In this document: piece by piece, positions 40,679 to 51,044 of the stretch | Layout: every line of letters starts with the position of its first letter | Numbering within the stretch: position 1 is the stretch's first letter | Origin: Bacteroidia bacterium | GTDB lineage: Bacteria > Bacteroidota > Bacteroidia > Flavobacteriales > Flavobacteriaceae | Length of the DNA stretch: 64,000 bases | Direction: 5' to 3' | Assembly (NCBI GenBank): GCA_030432635.1 | Contig: JAUIMB010000003.1 | Span: 248,001-312,000, forward strand | Notes under the pieces: model-generated | Told to the model about the DNA's origin: nothing | Databases searched by the model: none | The model's input: the letters and a program-made list of their open reading frames with translations, nothing else | Translations under genes and position numbers: made by a program

Positions 40679-42052
40679 TTATTCACATTCTCCATTGAGA
40701 GAATTAATCCATTCTTCTATTAATCGAATACCTTGCTCATGTCTTAATGTGCGACCTATTAAAGGCATTCTTGTTTGTTCTTCTATTGACGACACTCTAA
40801 AATGCAATACCGATGTCGAAACATTGTTTGGAGAGACAATAAAAGAGGTGCCAGCAATTTGAGTGTCGGGCTGTACACAAACCCCTTTATTTGTATCGTC
40901 TTCATTTTCATTAAATGCCAAACGCAATGGCCTATATTCACAGTAACTTTCTTCAGAATGACAATGCGCACAGTTGATATCTAAATAGGAACGTACGCGT
41001 AAGTGTAAATCTTCAGATTCATCATCCCATTTAACTGTTGTCACTATAAAGGTCGGGAGATTGTCTTCAAGATATCCATAACTGATCCATTTTTGAAGCT
41101 GATTGCTTGTGCCATCATTATAAGTGTAATCTTTATTGAGGTTTTGGGGTTTTGGACCAATTGGCAATGGTGTCCCAAATTTATTGTGGCATGTAAAGCA
41201 TTCGTTTCTTGAAGGCACTTTATAATTCACTGAAAAGTTTTGTCCATTTTCAATCCAATCAATACCAACCAGACTCGCCAACTCTGTAAACGTCGCTTCA
41301 GTTTGATCTTCATTCCATAGGTAATTCGCAAAATCCCACCCTTCTTCAGTCATATACATCATACGAGTTTCAATAATACGGGTGTCATTACTTGGTTGGA
41401 CATTATCATAAAAGAAATTCTTGATGAGAACTGTTCCAACGGGAAAATCCAACGGAGTAGAATCACTGCTGTAATTCGCTTTAGAACCCTCAGGCATCCA
41501 AACAAAACGCTTTTTGTGGGCATAATCACTAAATAATGGAGATATAAGATCGTAAGGTAAAACGCCATATGCTGGGTTTAGCTCCTTTAGGTCTCCAGTA
41601 AAAAAATTATAATCAGAAAGCGTTGCGTAAGGCATTTCATCTAAATTAATAACAACAGTTGAAACAGGAGTCACGGTTACAGCGACCATTCCTGTTGCAC
41701 AATTATCATTGGTATCACATATAGTATACTGAAATTCATCTGTACCATAAAAATCTATATTTGGCGTATAGCGTAAAGTGTCATCAGAAGGGTTGTTAGG
41801 TGTGTTGTTTACATCCAAAACCTCTACTGTACCGTTTTCTGGTGCACTGAAGGAAAGAGAACCATTTTCAGGCACATTGGTGTCATTCAACAACACATCT
41901 ATGATCACAGTATTGTTTTGCAAGACCTCTGCCACATCATTAATTGCTTCTATAACAACAGGAACATAAGTGTCCTTGTCGTCATCACTACAACTGTTAA
42001 TGAACACTATCATAACAACTAAGCCAATAGATTTCAAGCAATTTTTTAACAT
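40679..42052 (-). CDS. Diheme c-type cytochrome-like lipoprotein with Ig-like/cadherin-like N-terminal domain (SO_2930-family-like)
   Basis: Lipobox INSC; two CxxCH motifs (CFTCH, CAHCH); Ig-like NDVAEVLQNNTVIIDVLLND. Confidence 0.8.
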   Translation of the reverse strand: MLKNCLKSIGLVVMIVFINSCSDDDKDTYVPVVIEAINDVAEVLQNNTVIIDVLLNDTNVPENGSLSFSAPENGTVEVLDVNNTPNNPSDDTLRYTPNIDFYGTDEFQYTICDTNDNCATGMVAVTVTPVSTVVINLDEMPYATLSDYNFFTGDLKELNPAYGVLPYDLISPLFSDYAHKKRFVWMPEGSKANYSSDSTPLDFPVGTVLIKNFFYDNVQPSNDTRIIETRMMYMTEEGWDFANYLWNEDQTEATFTELASLVGIDWIENGQNFSVNYKVPSRNECFTCHNKFGTPLPIGPKPQNLNKDYTYNDGTSNQLQKWISYGYLEDNLPTFIVTTVKWDDESEDLHLRVRSYLDINCAHCHSEESYCEYRPLRLAFNENEDDTNKGVCVQPDTQIAGTSFIVSPNNVSTSVLHFRVSSIEEQTRMPLIGRTLRHEQGIRLIEEWINSLNGECE

Positions 42053-42258
42053 TTATAGTAAAATTTGGACGATAAATATAAGCACTATACTTATATTTTA
42101 AGTAAATAATTAGTTATAATACACTTTTTATCAGACAACAAGAGGTCTTTGGAGCGTGGTAACCACCATTATTTTAAGTATTAAGAACGCTTGTTGTTGC
42201 TACCATCTAATTAAACAACTATCGCCAGAAAAACCCTACCGAAAATAATTCGGTTTTT

Positions 42259-43248
42259 CTATAGTAATTTGTATTTCATAAGGTACTCAGCAATTTGAAT
42301 TGTATTTGTGGCAGCTCCTTTTCTCAAATTGTCACTTACAATCCACATGTTAAGTGTTTTGGGCTGAGAACCATCACGTCGAATTCGACCTACAAAAACA
42401 TCATCTTTGCCGTTGGCATAAATAGGCATTGGATATGAGTTTTCACCAATATTATCCTGAACGGTAACTCCTTCTGTATCATTGAGCAAATGTTTTACAT
42501 CATTTAAATCAAATTCATTCTCAAACTCTACATTAACTGCTTCACTGTGTCCACCAGCTGTTGGGATTCTCACTGCTGTGGCAGTGACTGCGATGGTACG
42601 ATCGTCTAATATTTTCTGGGTTTCCCGTACCAATTTCATTTCCTCTTTTGTGTAACCATTCGCTTCAAAAGCATCGCAATGCGGAATGGCATTTTGGTGA
42701 ATAGGGTGTGGATATGCCATCTCACCTTTAATACCAGCGAGTTCATTCTCCAATTGCTGTACAGCTTTTATACCTGTACCAGTAATGGATTGATACGTAG
42801 AGACTACTATTCGCTTTATTTTGTATTTTCTGTGCAAAGGTGCCAATGCCACCACCATTTGAATGGTTGAACAGTTTGGGTTTGCAATTATTTTATCTTT
42901 TGAGGTTAATTTGTTCGCATTGATCTCTGGAACAACCAAATGTTTAGAGCGATCCATCCTCCAAGCAGAAGAGTTGTCAATGACCGTAACATCCGATTCG
43001 GCAAACTTAGGAGCCCATTCCAACGATGTATTTCCTCCTGCGGAAAACAAGGCAATATTTGGTTTCATATCAATTGCATCCTGCATTCCTACTACCTTAA
43101 TCTCTGCTCCATTGAAGAGAATGGATTTACCGATTGAACGTTTTGACGCAACTGGGATTAATTCAGAAACAGGAAACTTTCGTTCTTCGAGAACTTTCAA
43201 CATAACTTTTCCCACTAGTCCTGTTGCACCAACGACAGCTACTTTCAT
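42259..43248 (-). CDS. asd: Aspartate-semialdehyde dehydrogenase
   Basis: MKVAVVGATGLVGKVML, IANPNCSTIQMVVAL, VRIPTAGGHSEAVNVE; start reassigned from 43302. Confidence 0.95.
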   Translation of the reverse strand: MKVAVVGATGLVGKVMLKVLEERKFPVSELIPVASKRSIGKSILFNGAEIKVVGMQDAIDMKPNIALFSAGGNTSLEWAPKFAESDVTVIDNSSAWRMDRSKHLVVPEINANKLTSKDKIIANPNCSTIQMVVALAPLHRKYKIKRIVVSTYQSITGTGIKAVQQLENELAGIKGEMAYPHPIHQNAIPHCDAFEANGYTKEEMKLVRETQKILDDRTIAVTATAVRIPTAGGHSEAVNVEFENEFDLNDVKHLLNDTEGVTVQDNIGENSYPMPIYANGKDDVFVGRIRRDGSQPKTLNMWIVSDNLRKGAATNTIQIAEYLMKYKLL

Positions 43249-43268
43249 ATATAGATTTTTGAACAATA

Positions 43269-43276
43269 CAAATGTA
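43269..43276 (-). promoter_or_regulatory. Putative -7 box TACATTTG for asd
   Basis: TAnnTTTG on the minus strand, 20 nt upstream of the start at 43248 and downstream of the alternative start at 43302. Confidence 0.4.
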
Positions 43277-43307
43277 GTTATTAATTCAATTTGATATTTC
43301 AATACAT

Positions 43308-43339
43308 AAAAAAAACCGCTCCAATTTCGAAGCGGTTTA
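43308..43339 (-). terminator. Terminator downstream of mscL
   Basis: AAACCGCTccaatttcgaAGCGGTTT followed by T-tract on the minus strand. Confidence 0.75.
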
Positions 43340-43376
43340 GGGGTTAGAATATATAATGTAACGGTTTGAGTCTTGA

Positions 43377-43778
43377 TTATTTTTTCAAGGCATCTCTGAT
43401 TTCTGTCAACAAATCAATTTCTGAAGGTCCAGCAGGAGCTGGTTCTTCAGCAGGAGCTTTAGTTTTGTTGTAAGCTTTCACAATCATGAACAAAACAAAA
43501 CCAACAGTTACCAAGTTAATGAGTGCATTGATCCATTTACCATACATGATGGCGTTTTCTGGTTTAGTTACTGTTCCATCTGCAGCCAAAACAGCTTCAT
43601 CTAAAACAACCTTCATGTCTTTAAAATCGAGTCCGCCAGCAAAATGACCTACAATAGGCATCATAATGTCTGATACGAAACCGTTAACAACTAGTCCAAC
43701 TGCACCAGCCAATATTACGGCTACTGCTAAATCAATGACATTTCCTGTCATGATAAAATTCTTGAATTCTTTTAACAT
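43377..43778 (-). CDS. mscL: Large-conductance mechanosensitive channel
   Basis: MLKEFKNFIMTGNVIDLAVAVILAGAVGLVVNGFVSDIMMPIVG. Confidence 0.96.
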   Translation of the reverse strand: MLKEFKNFIMTGNVIDLAVAVILAGAVGLVVNGFVSDIMMPIVGHFAGGLDFKDMKVVLDEAVLAADGTVTKPENAIMYGKWINALINLVTVGFVLFMIVKAYNKTKAPAEEPAPAGPSEIDLLTEIRDALKK

Positions 43779-43854
43779 AGTTAAATGGTATTAAGTTAGT
43801 TATTATATGACGCTAAAATAGTAAAAAAGTCACGAAATACAGTCTTTAAAACAT

Positions 43855-44964
43855 TCAATGTCCAATATAACAACGTTTTACACGTTGCGAAATGGCCGTA
43901 ATGATTTCGTATGAAATAGTTTGGGCTGTTTGGGCGAAGAGAGCTGCGCTTGGATGTTTCCCAAAAATAATGACTTCATCACCTTCTTGACAATCGATAT
44001 CTGATACATTAACCATAATCATATCCATGCATACATTTCCAACTATTGGTGCTTTTTTTCCATGTATGGTCACAAAGCCTTTTCCATTTCCGTATTGCCG
44101 ACCAATACCATCTGCATGACCAATTGGAATTGTAGCGGTTTTCTCATACCCACTGCTTTTGTATGCCCTATTATAACCAACAGTTTCATCGGGTTCGATA
44201 CTATGGATCTGCGAAATCACAGATTTCAATGTAGCAATCGGTTGAAGTTTTTTGTTTTCGGACTCAGAATTACCAAAGCCATACAGTCCAATTCCAGTTC
44301 GAACCATATCAAAATGTGCTTCAGGGTAATTGATAATTCCAGAAGTATTTGACATGTGAAGCAAAGGCTGGTAGCCAATAGTGTTTTTGAAGACTTCTGA
44401 AATCTTTATGAAGCTTTTGATTTGGTTTTTTGTGAATTCGGTTTCGCTTAAATCTTCACTAGCAGCCATATGTGAGAACAAAGATTTTACTTTAACGGCT
44501 GAGGTTTTATTTAATATCGAACCAATATGATCAATGTCGTTTTCCAAAAAGCCCAATCGATTTAGCCCTGTATTGAATTTAATATGAACAGGATAGTCGG
44601 TCTGCTTGGTTTCTGAAGCAATATTTATAAACTCGTTTAAAACCCTAGAACTATACAAGCTTGGTTCAAGACAACGCTCAATAAGGGTTTTAAAATTTAC
44701 AGCTTGTGGATGCAACACCAATATAGGTGTTTTGATCCCAGCATCTCTCAAGGCGACACCTTCATGGACGTAGGCAACAGCAAAATAATTAATGCCCAAT
44801 GTTTCGAGATAGGTTGCAATGGTGACGGGATCACTACCATAGGCAAACGCTTTAACCACAGCGAGTATCTTGGTGTTTTTTTTTAGCTTAGACTTGAGAT
44901 AATCGAAGTTGTGCTTGAGTGCTTTTAAATCGATTTCAAGAACAGTTTCTCTAGCTTTTGGCAT
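43855..44964 (-). CDS. alr: Alanine racemase
   Basis: [14 protein letters not shown]-lysine motif; [22 protein letters not shown]. Confidence 0.95.
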   Translation of the reverse strand: MPKARETVLEIDLKALKHNFDYLKSKLKKNTKILAVVKAFAYGSDPVTIATYLETLGINYFAVAYVHEGVALRDAGIKTPILVLHPQAVNFKTLIERCLEPSLYSSRVLNEFINIASETKQTDYPVHIKFNTGLNRLGFLENDIDHIGSILNKTSAVKVKSLFSHMAASEDLSETEFTKNQIKSFIKISEVFKNTIGYQPLLHMSNTSGIINYPEAHFDMVRTGIGLYGFGNSESENKKLQPIATLKSVISQIHSIEPDETVGYNRAYKSSGYEKTATIPIGHADGIGRQYGNGKGFVTIHGKKAPIVGNVCMDMIMVNVSDIDCQEGDEVIIFGKHPSAALFAQTAQTISYEIITAISQRVKRCYIGH

Positions 44965-45604
44965 TGGATTTCAGTGCTTTGTTTACGACTTCTTCTGCAT
45001 CGTTGACCTTCATGTTTCTGACTTTGTCACGAAGCATAGCTTTGTAAAAAGCAGCACGACTCAAGGGCTCATATTCATCGACTTCACCCAAGAGCACTAA
45101 GGCATCGCTGGTTGCTTTACGGTAACTATATTGTGCTAAGTTGCCTGTTCTGGTGCAAATGGCATGTACTTTTGTAACATATTCGGCAGTGGCCATAAGG
45201 TGAGGCATTGGACCAAACGGATTTCCTTTAAAATCCATATCTAACCCAGCGACAATAACCCGAATGCCCTTATTTGCCAGATCGTTACAAACCCTTACAA
45301 TCTCATCATCAAAAAACTGAGCCTCATCTATGCCTACTACGTCACATCCATCTGCTAAAATTGGAATATTGGCAGCTGCAGGAACAGGTGTAGACCGAAT
45401 TTCATTTGAATCATGCGAAACAACCATTTCTTCATCATAGCGCACATCTACAGCAGGCTTAAAGATCTCTACCTTTTGCCGAGCAAATTTTGCACGTTTT
45501 AACCTGCGGATCAGTTCTTCTGTTTTACCAGAAAACATTGAACCGCAAATCACTTCAATCCATCCAAATTGTTCTTTATGATTTACTGTATTTTCGAGAA
45601 ACAT
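44951..45604 (-). CDS. tdk: Thymidine kinase
   Basis: [39 protein letters not shown]; overlaps alr by 14 nt. Confidence 0.95.
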   Translation of the reverse strand: MFLENTVNHKEQFGWIEVICGSMFSGKTEELIRRLKRAKFARQKVEIFKPAVDVRYDEEMVVSHDSNEIRSTPVPAAANIPILADGCDVVGIDEAQFFDDEIVRVCNDLANKGIRVIVAGLDMDFKGNPFGPMPHLMATAEYVTKVHAICTRTGNLAQYSYRKATSDALVLLGEVDEYEPLSRAAFYKAMLRDKVRNMKVNDAEEVVNKALKSNAKS

Positions 45605-45705
45605 TTTGTAATTTTAACACTAAAACCAACCCACTGTCCGTTTTGTATAAAGGTGGCGTAAATTTATTAAAAATAAAAATCTATCAGAGATAAAATCCAA
45701 AAGTT

Positions 45706-46437
45706 ATGAAGAAGAAGTTGGAAGCCGAATTGATTAGTATCGCACATAGAATCTTAAAGCTGAAAGGTAAGGAAGATGTTGCAAAACTTCATGCTGAAGC
45801 AGGAATGTTATATGAAAAGTTAAGCGTTTTAAAGTTTGCTAACGAGAACTTTGAAGGCGAGTTTCCGACAATTGGGAGCAACTCCTCTTTTTTTGGAATG
45901 CTCGACGCTGCGTTCAATAATAAGGTTAGTGACAATATCGAAGTGGAAGATCGCATTTATGTGAATTTGGATGAAAAGGAAGACGATAATATTTACGAGC
46001 CTGCGATTAATAAAATAAAGGACATGGTAGCGCAGATGCCTGAAGAATCCTATCAGGTGGACGAAATGGTACAGATTACAGTTAAAAAGTCCGAAGCCAA
46101 AGAACATCTTGAAGATATTACTGCTGGTTTTGGTAATATACCAGAATTTGAACCTGTTACTGAAGCTATCGAGAACCAACGAAAATCCTTGAATGACAAA
46201 CTCAAAAACGCTGGATTTCATGTTGGGCTAAATGACAAGCTAGCATTTATCAAGCACCTATTTGATGGGAAATCTGAAGATTACGATCGTGTGATATCTC
46301 AGCTAAAAACAACAAACTCTTACCAGGATGCGCTGCAGTTAATCCATAATATGGTAAAGCCTGACTACAATAATTGGGAAGGCAAAGAAGAATTTGAAAT
46401 GCGTTTTTTGTCCATAGTAGAACGCAAGTTTCAATAA
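45706..46437 (+). CDS. Conserved-looking hypothetical protein
   Basis: Long ORF with good coding character; no family recognised. Confidence 0.6.
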   Translation: MKKKLEAELISIAHRILKLKGKEDVAKLHAEAGMLYEKLSVLKFANENFEGEFPTIGSNSSFFGMLDAAFNNKVSDNIEVEDRIYVNLDEKEDDNIYEPAINKIKDMVAQMPEESYQVDEMVQITVKKSEAKEHLEDITAGFGNIPEFEPVTEAIENQRKSLNDKLKNAGFHVGLNDKLAFIKHLFDGKSEDYDRVISQLKTTNSYQDALQLIHNMVKPDYNNWEGKEEFEMRFLSIVERKFQ

Positions 46438-46477
46438 TTTTTTGGTGATTTTTCAGTTTCTTAAAATTTTACCATAA

Positions 46478-47149
46478 ATGAGTAAACTCTACATTGTTCC
46501 CACACCTATTGGAAATTTAAAGGATATGACCTTTAGAGCTGTTGAAGTCTTAAACAGTGTTGATTTAATTCTAGCGGAAGATACCCGAACCTCAGGAAAA
46601 CTACTCAAGCATTTTGAAATTGGGACACCAATGCAAAGTCACCATATGCACAATGAGCATAAAATGGTGGAAGGATTGGTACATAAGCTAAAAAGCGGAA
46701 TCTCAATCGCCTTAATCAGTGATGCCGGAACACCAGCCATTTCTGATCCAGGGTTTTTATTGACCAGAGTGTGCGTTGAAAATAACATAGATGTCGAATG
46801 TCTGCCTGGAGCAACGGCTTTTGTACCTGCACTTGTTAATTCGGGTTTACCCAATGATAAATTTGTATTTGAAGGCTTTCTTCCAGTAAAAAAAGGGCGA
46901 CAAACTCGGTTAAAGCTGCTAGCCGAAGAATCCCGAACCATGATCTTTTATGAGAGTCCGCATAAACTAATCAAGACACTATCAAATTTTTGTACGTATT
47001 TTGGTGATGAACGGCCAGTTTCAGTCTCAAGGGAATTGACCAAACTATATGAAGAAACCGTTAGGGGAACCGCAAAGGAGGTTTTAGACCATTACACAAA
47101 CAAACCACCAAAAGGGGAAATAGTTATCGTCATTGCTGGTAAAAAATAG
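46478..47149 (+). CDS. rsmI: 16S rRNA (cytidine(1402)-2'-O)-methyltransferase
   Basis: LYIVPTPIGNLKDMTFRAVEVL, LAEDTRTSGKLL, LISDAGTPAISDPG. Confidence 0.95.
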   Translation: MSKLYIVPTPIGNLKDMTFRAVEVLNSVDLILAEDTRTSGKLLKHFEIGTPMQSHHMHNEHKMVEGLVHKLKSGISIALISDAGTPAISDPGFLLTRVCVENNIDVECLPGATAFVPALVNSGLPNDKFVFEGFLPVKKGRQTRLKLLAEESRTMIFYESPHKLIKTLSNFCTYFGDERPVSVSRELTKLYEETVRGTAKEVLDHYTNKPPKGEIVIVIAGKK

Positions 47150-47174
47150 GAGCGCAACGGTCATTCTTAACAAA

Positions 47175-47750
47175 GTGAAACATCTTTTAAACGAAATTAA
47201 CAATTGCACAATTTGTAAAGCACACCTTCCGCTTGGCCCTCGACCTGTGGCCATAGGTCATCCCAACTCAAAAATTGTTATCATAGGCCAGGCACCAGGA
47301 ACTAAAGTGCATCAATCTGGTATTCCGTGGGATGATGCTTCAGGCAGACAATTAAGAACATGGTTGGATGTTTCTGATGAAATGTTTTATGATGCGACCA
47401 AATTTGCCATTGTCCCAATGGGATTTTGCTATCCAGGAAAAGGTAAAAGTGGTGATTTGCCACCTCGAAAAGAATGTGCTCCTCAATGGCATGATGCTCT
47501 ATTTAAAGAAATGAAAGACGTGCAATTGATATTGCTGATAGGAATGTACGCACAACATTACTATTTAAAAGATAAGGCAAGACGAACGTTAACCGAAACG
47601 GTTGAACACTATAATGACTATTTACCAGAGTATTTCGTATTGCCACACCCTAGTCCGAGAAACCGATTTTGGCTGTCAAAAAACCCTTGGTTTGAGAAGG
47701 AGGTATTGAATGTCTTAAAGTTGAAAGTTAAAAAAATTTTAGGAGATTAG
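47175..47750 (+). CDS. Uracil-DNA glycosylase superfamily protein, probable Fe-S type
   Basis: IIGQAPGTKVHQSGIPWDDASG, HPSPRN; four Cys (CTIC and C-X15-C). GTG start preferred over the ORF-track start 47133. Confidence 0.8.
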   Translation: MKHLLNEINNCTICKAHLPLGPRPVAIGHPNSKIVIIGQAPGTKVHQSGIPWDDASGRQLRTWLDVSDEMFYDATKFAIVPMGFCYPGKGKSGDLPPRKECAPQWHDALFKEMKDVQLILLIGMYAQHYYLKDKARRTLTETVEHYNDYLPEYFVLPHPSPRNRFWLSKNPWFEKEVLNVLKLKVKKILGD

Positions 47751-47798
47751 TTTACGCAATATCTGTACCTTTAACACCATCATTCAATTAAAAAACGC

Positions 47799-49514
47799 AT
47801 GCTTAAAAAATCAGTTTTAGTGCTGCTTACCTGTGTAAGCTTCAATTGTCTAGCACAACAATTTCCAAAGAACACCTTATCCTATTCCGATCTTTTAAAC
47901 CAAGAATTCACAGGAGACCTCGCTTATGAAACGACAGCATTTATTGAAAAATATTGGCGTGTTGTGGGAAACACAGGGTTTAATAAGAGCATCTATTTTA
48001 TAGCCGACAAGTTAGAAAAAGCGGGTTTTGTCAATGAGGAAAATGCTTCCAAAAACACGAGATTGACTTACAGGATTGAAAAACGGCCTTTAAAGAAACC
48101 GACTTGGGAAGTTGTAGATGCCGTAGTACACCTTAGTGATGAGGAACAACCTTTACTGCTTCAAGACACAAATAGTAATATGGTGGCTTTAAATTCCTAC
48201 AGTACACCAAAAGAAGGTGTTAACGCAGAGCTGATCTATATTGAAAACATAAGTGAATTGAAAAATATGGACGTAAAAGGCAAAATCGTTTTTGCTGAAA
48301 CAAACCCATTCTTTCTTTACAATCAAGCCCTTTTAAAAGGTGGAGCCGCTGGAATAATGACATATGATAATCCGTCTTATTTGCAACCGGAAAAAAACAC
48401 AACCTCCATTCAGTTTAGAAGCATTCCTCTAAATTCAACACTAAAGCCTTGGGCGATTGCACTGTCCTACAAAGCCAAGGAACATCTAAAAAAGCGATTG
48501 AAAGAAGGTGCAATTCACTTAAACGTGAAAATCGAGACTAAAATTTATGAATCGGAAGAATTAACCATTGTAGCTGATATTAAGGGTTCTGGAAATCCAA
48601 AAGAGCGGTTGGTGTACAGTGCTCATGTTCAAGAGCCAGGTGCCAATGATAATGCGACAGGTGTCGGTGTCGCTCTAGAAATGGCAAGTTTGACCGCGAA
48701 ATTGATTAACGAAGGACAAATCGATATTGAACGTACTCTAACCTTTCTTTGGGGAGATGAAATTGTGTCAACAAGGCGCTATGTTGAAGAAGATGAAACT
48801 AGAGCCAAGGATATAAAATGGGGAATTAGTCTTGATATGGTTGGTGAAAACACTGCAATTACAGGAGGTACGTTTTTAATAGAAAAGATGCCAGACCCAA
48901 GCGCAGTTTGGACACGAGGAAAGGACAAGCACACAGAATGGGGTGGATCGCCAATGAGTTTAAGCCAAATGCAGCCACATTACCTAAATGACTATCTCAT
49001 TGATAAATTTGAAACTCAAGGCAAGCTGGCCAACTGGGTTGTGGAAACAAACCCGTTTGAAGGAGGAAGCGATCACATGCCATTTTTAAGAAACAACATT
49101 CCTAGTGTATTATTTTGGCATTTTACCGATCAGTTTTATCATACCGATAATGATCGTTTGGATAAGGTTTCAAAGGAAACACTTAAAAATGTAGGCGCTG
49201 CTGCCTTGAATGCTTCTTATGTACTGTTGAACGCTCAGAAAGCAGTTGCAGCACATATTATAGAAACCATCCAAAAGCGTGCGATTGCGCGTTTGGACGA
49301 AGAGTTAAAGCAAGGGCAATTAGCAATTGAGAATGGAGGCAAACGAGCGACTCAAATAAAAATTATTAGAGCATGGGAAGATTGGTACATCAAAGCAATC
49401 GCGACAACTCAAGACATGATGGCAGATAGTGCTATTCTAGAGGAATCGATCGCAAAGGCCCAACAGATGGTTTCTGAAGCGGCTAATTCTAAAATCACAA
49501 TTTTAAAACGCTGA
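47799..49514 (+). CDS. M28 family peptidase with PA-like domain
   Basis: Signal peptide; YSAHVQEPGANDNATGVGVALEMA; FEGGSDHMPFL. Confidence 0.85.
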   Translation: MLKKSVLVLLTCVSFNCLAQQFPKNTLSYSDLLNQEFTGDLAYETTAFIEKYWRVVGNTGFNKSIYFIADKLEKAGFVNEENASKNTRLTYRIEKRPLKKPTWEVVDAVVHLSDEEQPLLLQDTNSNMVALNSYSTPKEGVNAELIYIENISELKNMDVKGKIVFAETNPFFLYNQALLKGGAAGIMTYDNPSYLQPEKNTTSIQFRSIPLNSTLKPWAIALSYKAKEHLKKRLKEGAIHLNVKIETKIYESEELTIVADIKGSGNPKERLVYSAHVQEPGANDNATGVGVALEMASLTAKLINEGQIDIERTLTFLWGDEIVSTRRYVEEDETRAKDIKWGISLDMVGENTAITGGTFLIEKMPDPSAVWTRGKDKHTEWGGSPMSLSQMQPHYLNDYLIDKFETQGKLANWVVETNPFEGGSDHMPFLRNNIPSVLFWHFTDQFYHTDNDRLDKVSKETLKNVGAAALNASYVLLNAQKAVAAHIIETIQKRAIARLDEELKQGQLAIENGGKRATQIKIIRAWEDWYIKAIATTQDMMADSAILEESIAKAQQMVSEAANSKITILKR

Positions 49515-49598
49515 GTTTAGCGGATTTTTTTGGCGCGCCATAGGGTCCAAATGGGAACAATATGAATAGTTATAGATGGTCAATTTTGGAGCGTCTTG

Positions 49599-50405
49599 CT
49601 ACATCTGACTAAAAAACTCACGATATTCAAGGACTTTTTCAGGATTGTCCTTTATGTTTATTCGTAACAATTCATTTTCTTCTTCATCCAATTCGATCAA
49701 AAAAGCCTTGTCTCCTTGTTGATACATTCTCAAGAACTTTACCATTTCGCCATTACTGTCATAAAACTTCATGGCATCAAAATCATCATAGTTTGAGTTG
49801 ATGTGTTCTCTGATTACCACACCTTTTGAAATGTATTGCGTCATAGTTCTTCCGTTTTTGATAAAGCTTTGTGACGTAATATTTCCAATGATATCAAATG
49901 AAGTTGATTCTATAACCTTTTCGTCCTTGAATTTGGTTTCAGATTGAACCTGACCGCTTTCATAATAAGAAATAGTTGGGCCAATTAATACACCTTGGCT
50001 ATATTTAGTTGCCTTTTGAAGTTTACCCGAAGGAAAATAAGTGGACTCCTCACCATGTTTTTTTCCTTTAGCATAGTTGGCTTTGGAATACACTTCATTA
50101 TTGTTATGAAAGGTTAGGTTAATACCATTCAGTAAGCCTTCAGAAACACTGAACTCTTCTGCTTTACCAAATTTGTTGCTAATGACATAATAACCATTCA
50201 TTATTTCACCAGACTCAAGGCGATATACTGAAATACCATCATAAGAATCAATCATATAACCATTCCGTTCCAGAAAAATAAAATCGTCCTTGGACTGTTC
50301 TAATTTTTCCTTACAGGAAACAATCATTACAGTAATGACTAAAACAGAGATGTTTCTATGAATAAAAGCTCTAGAAAAATACAAATTAATACTGTGTGCC
50401 ATCAT
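49599..50405 (-). CDS. YwqK/MORN_2-repeat lipoprotein
   Basis: Lipobox MIVSC; repeats GKKHGEESTYFPSGKLQKATKYSQG; start uncertain (50402, 50405 or 50426). Confidence 0.7.
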   Translation of the reverse strand: MMAHSINLYFSRAFIHRNISVLVITVMIVSCKEKLEQSKDDFIFLERNGYMIDSYDGISVYRLESGEIMNGYYVISNKFGKAEEFSVSEGLLNGINLTFHNNNEVYSKANYAKGKKHGEESTYFPSGKLQKATKYSQGVLIGPTISYYESGQVQSETKFKDEKVIESTSFDIIGNITSQSFIKNGRTMTQYISKGVVIREHINSNYDDFDAMKFYDSNGEMVKFLRMYQQGDKAFLIELDEEENELLRINIKDNPEKVLEYREFFSQM

Positions 50406-50988
50406 GTTTTCCTTTTTCCCAACCATGTTTGCCTAAGTACTGATCTGCACTTTCAACTGCGCCAGATTCGATATTGGTTCCCATAGAATCATTCCAACGG
50501 TTGAGGTAACCAAAAAGGGAAATCACTCCAAGCATTTCAACAATTTCACCTTCATCCCAATATTGGTACAAACGTTCCTTGATTTCGGCATTCACGGCAT
50601 TTGGAACCTGACTTGCTGCTAAACTGAAGTCTAATGCCACACGTTCGGCTTCAGAAAACGCAGAATGGGTCCGGTATTCCCATATATTATCGAGTTGCTC
50701 TTGCTCAGCACCATAACGTTCTGCTGCTCTTATGGCATGTGCTTGACAGTAGCGACAACCTGTGGCATTACTACTCACCCAAGCGATCATACGTTTAAGA
50801 GCGGAAGTTACTCGACCTTCATTTGCCATTACAGCTTTGTTCAGATTGATAAAGGCTTTTGAAATTGCTGGCCTGCGTTGCATGGTCAACACAGAATTTG
50901 GACAAAAACCTAAGGTTTCATTAAAGAATTCAGACAGTTTTTTGGTTTCTAAATCATGCTCTGGAGATAAAGGAGTTACTAATGCCAT
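50386..50988 (-). CDS. Carboxymuconolactone decarboxylase / AhpD-like peroxidase-related protein
   Basis: SNATGCRYCQAHAIRAAERYG CxxC motif; start reassigned to MALVTPLS. Confidence 0.88.
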   Translation of the reverse strand: MALVTPLSPEHDLETKKLSEFFNETLGFCPNSVLTMQRRPAISKAFINLNKAVMANEGRVTSALKRMIAWVSSNATGCRYCQAHAIRAAERYGAEQEQLDNIWEYRTHSAFSEAERVALDFSLAASQVPNAVNAEIKERLYQYWDEGEIVEMLGVISLFGYLNRWNDSMGTNIESGAVESADQYLGKHGWEKGKHDGTQY

Positions 50989-51044
50989 TGGTTTGTTTTT
51001 TAGTGGTATTTTTGAGTTAACAAGTAACAAAAAAAACTTTAGAT

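Noticed and set aside
42863-43294. 143-aa plus-strand ORF opposite asd
   Set aside because: Antisense to a confident core enzyme gene; no recognisable family.
45829-46221. 130-aa minus-strand ORF opposite the 45706-46437 gene
   Set aside because: Low-complexity hydrophobic/aromatic composition typical of an antisense shadow; the plus-strand ORF is longer and more gene-like.
49599-50405. YwqK-type 'antitoxin' repeats suggesting a toxin-antitoxin module
   Set aside because: Adjacent genes are an AhpD-like protein and an M28 peptidase; there is no toxin partner, and the family name does not imply antitoxin function here.
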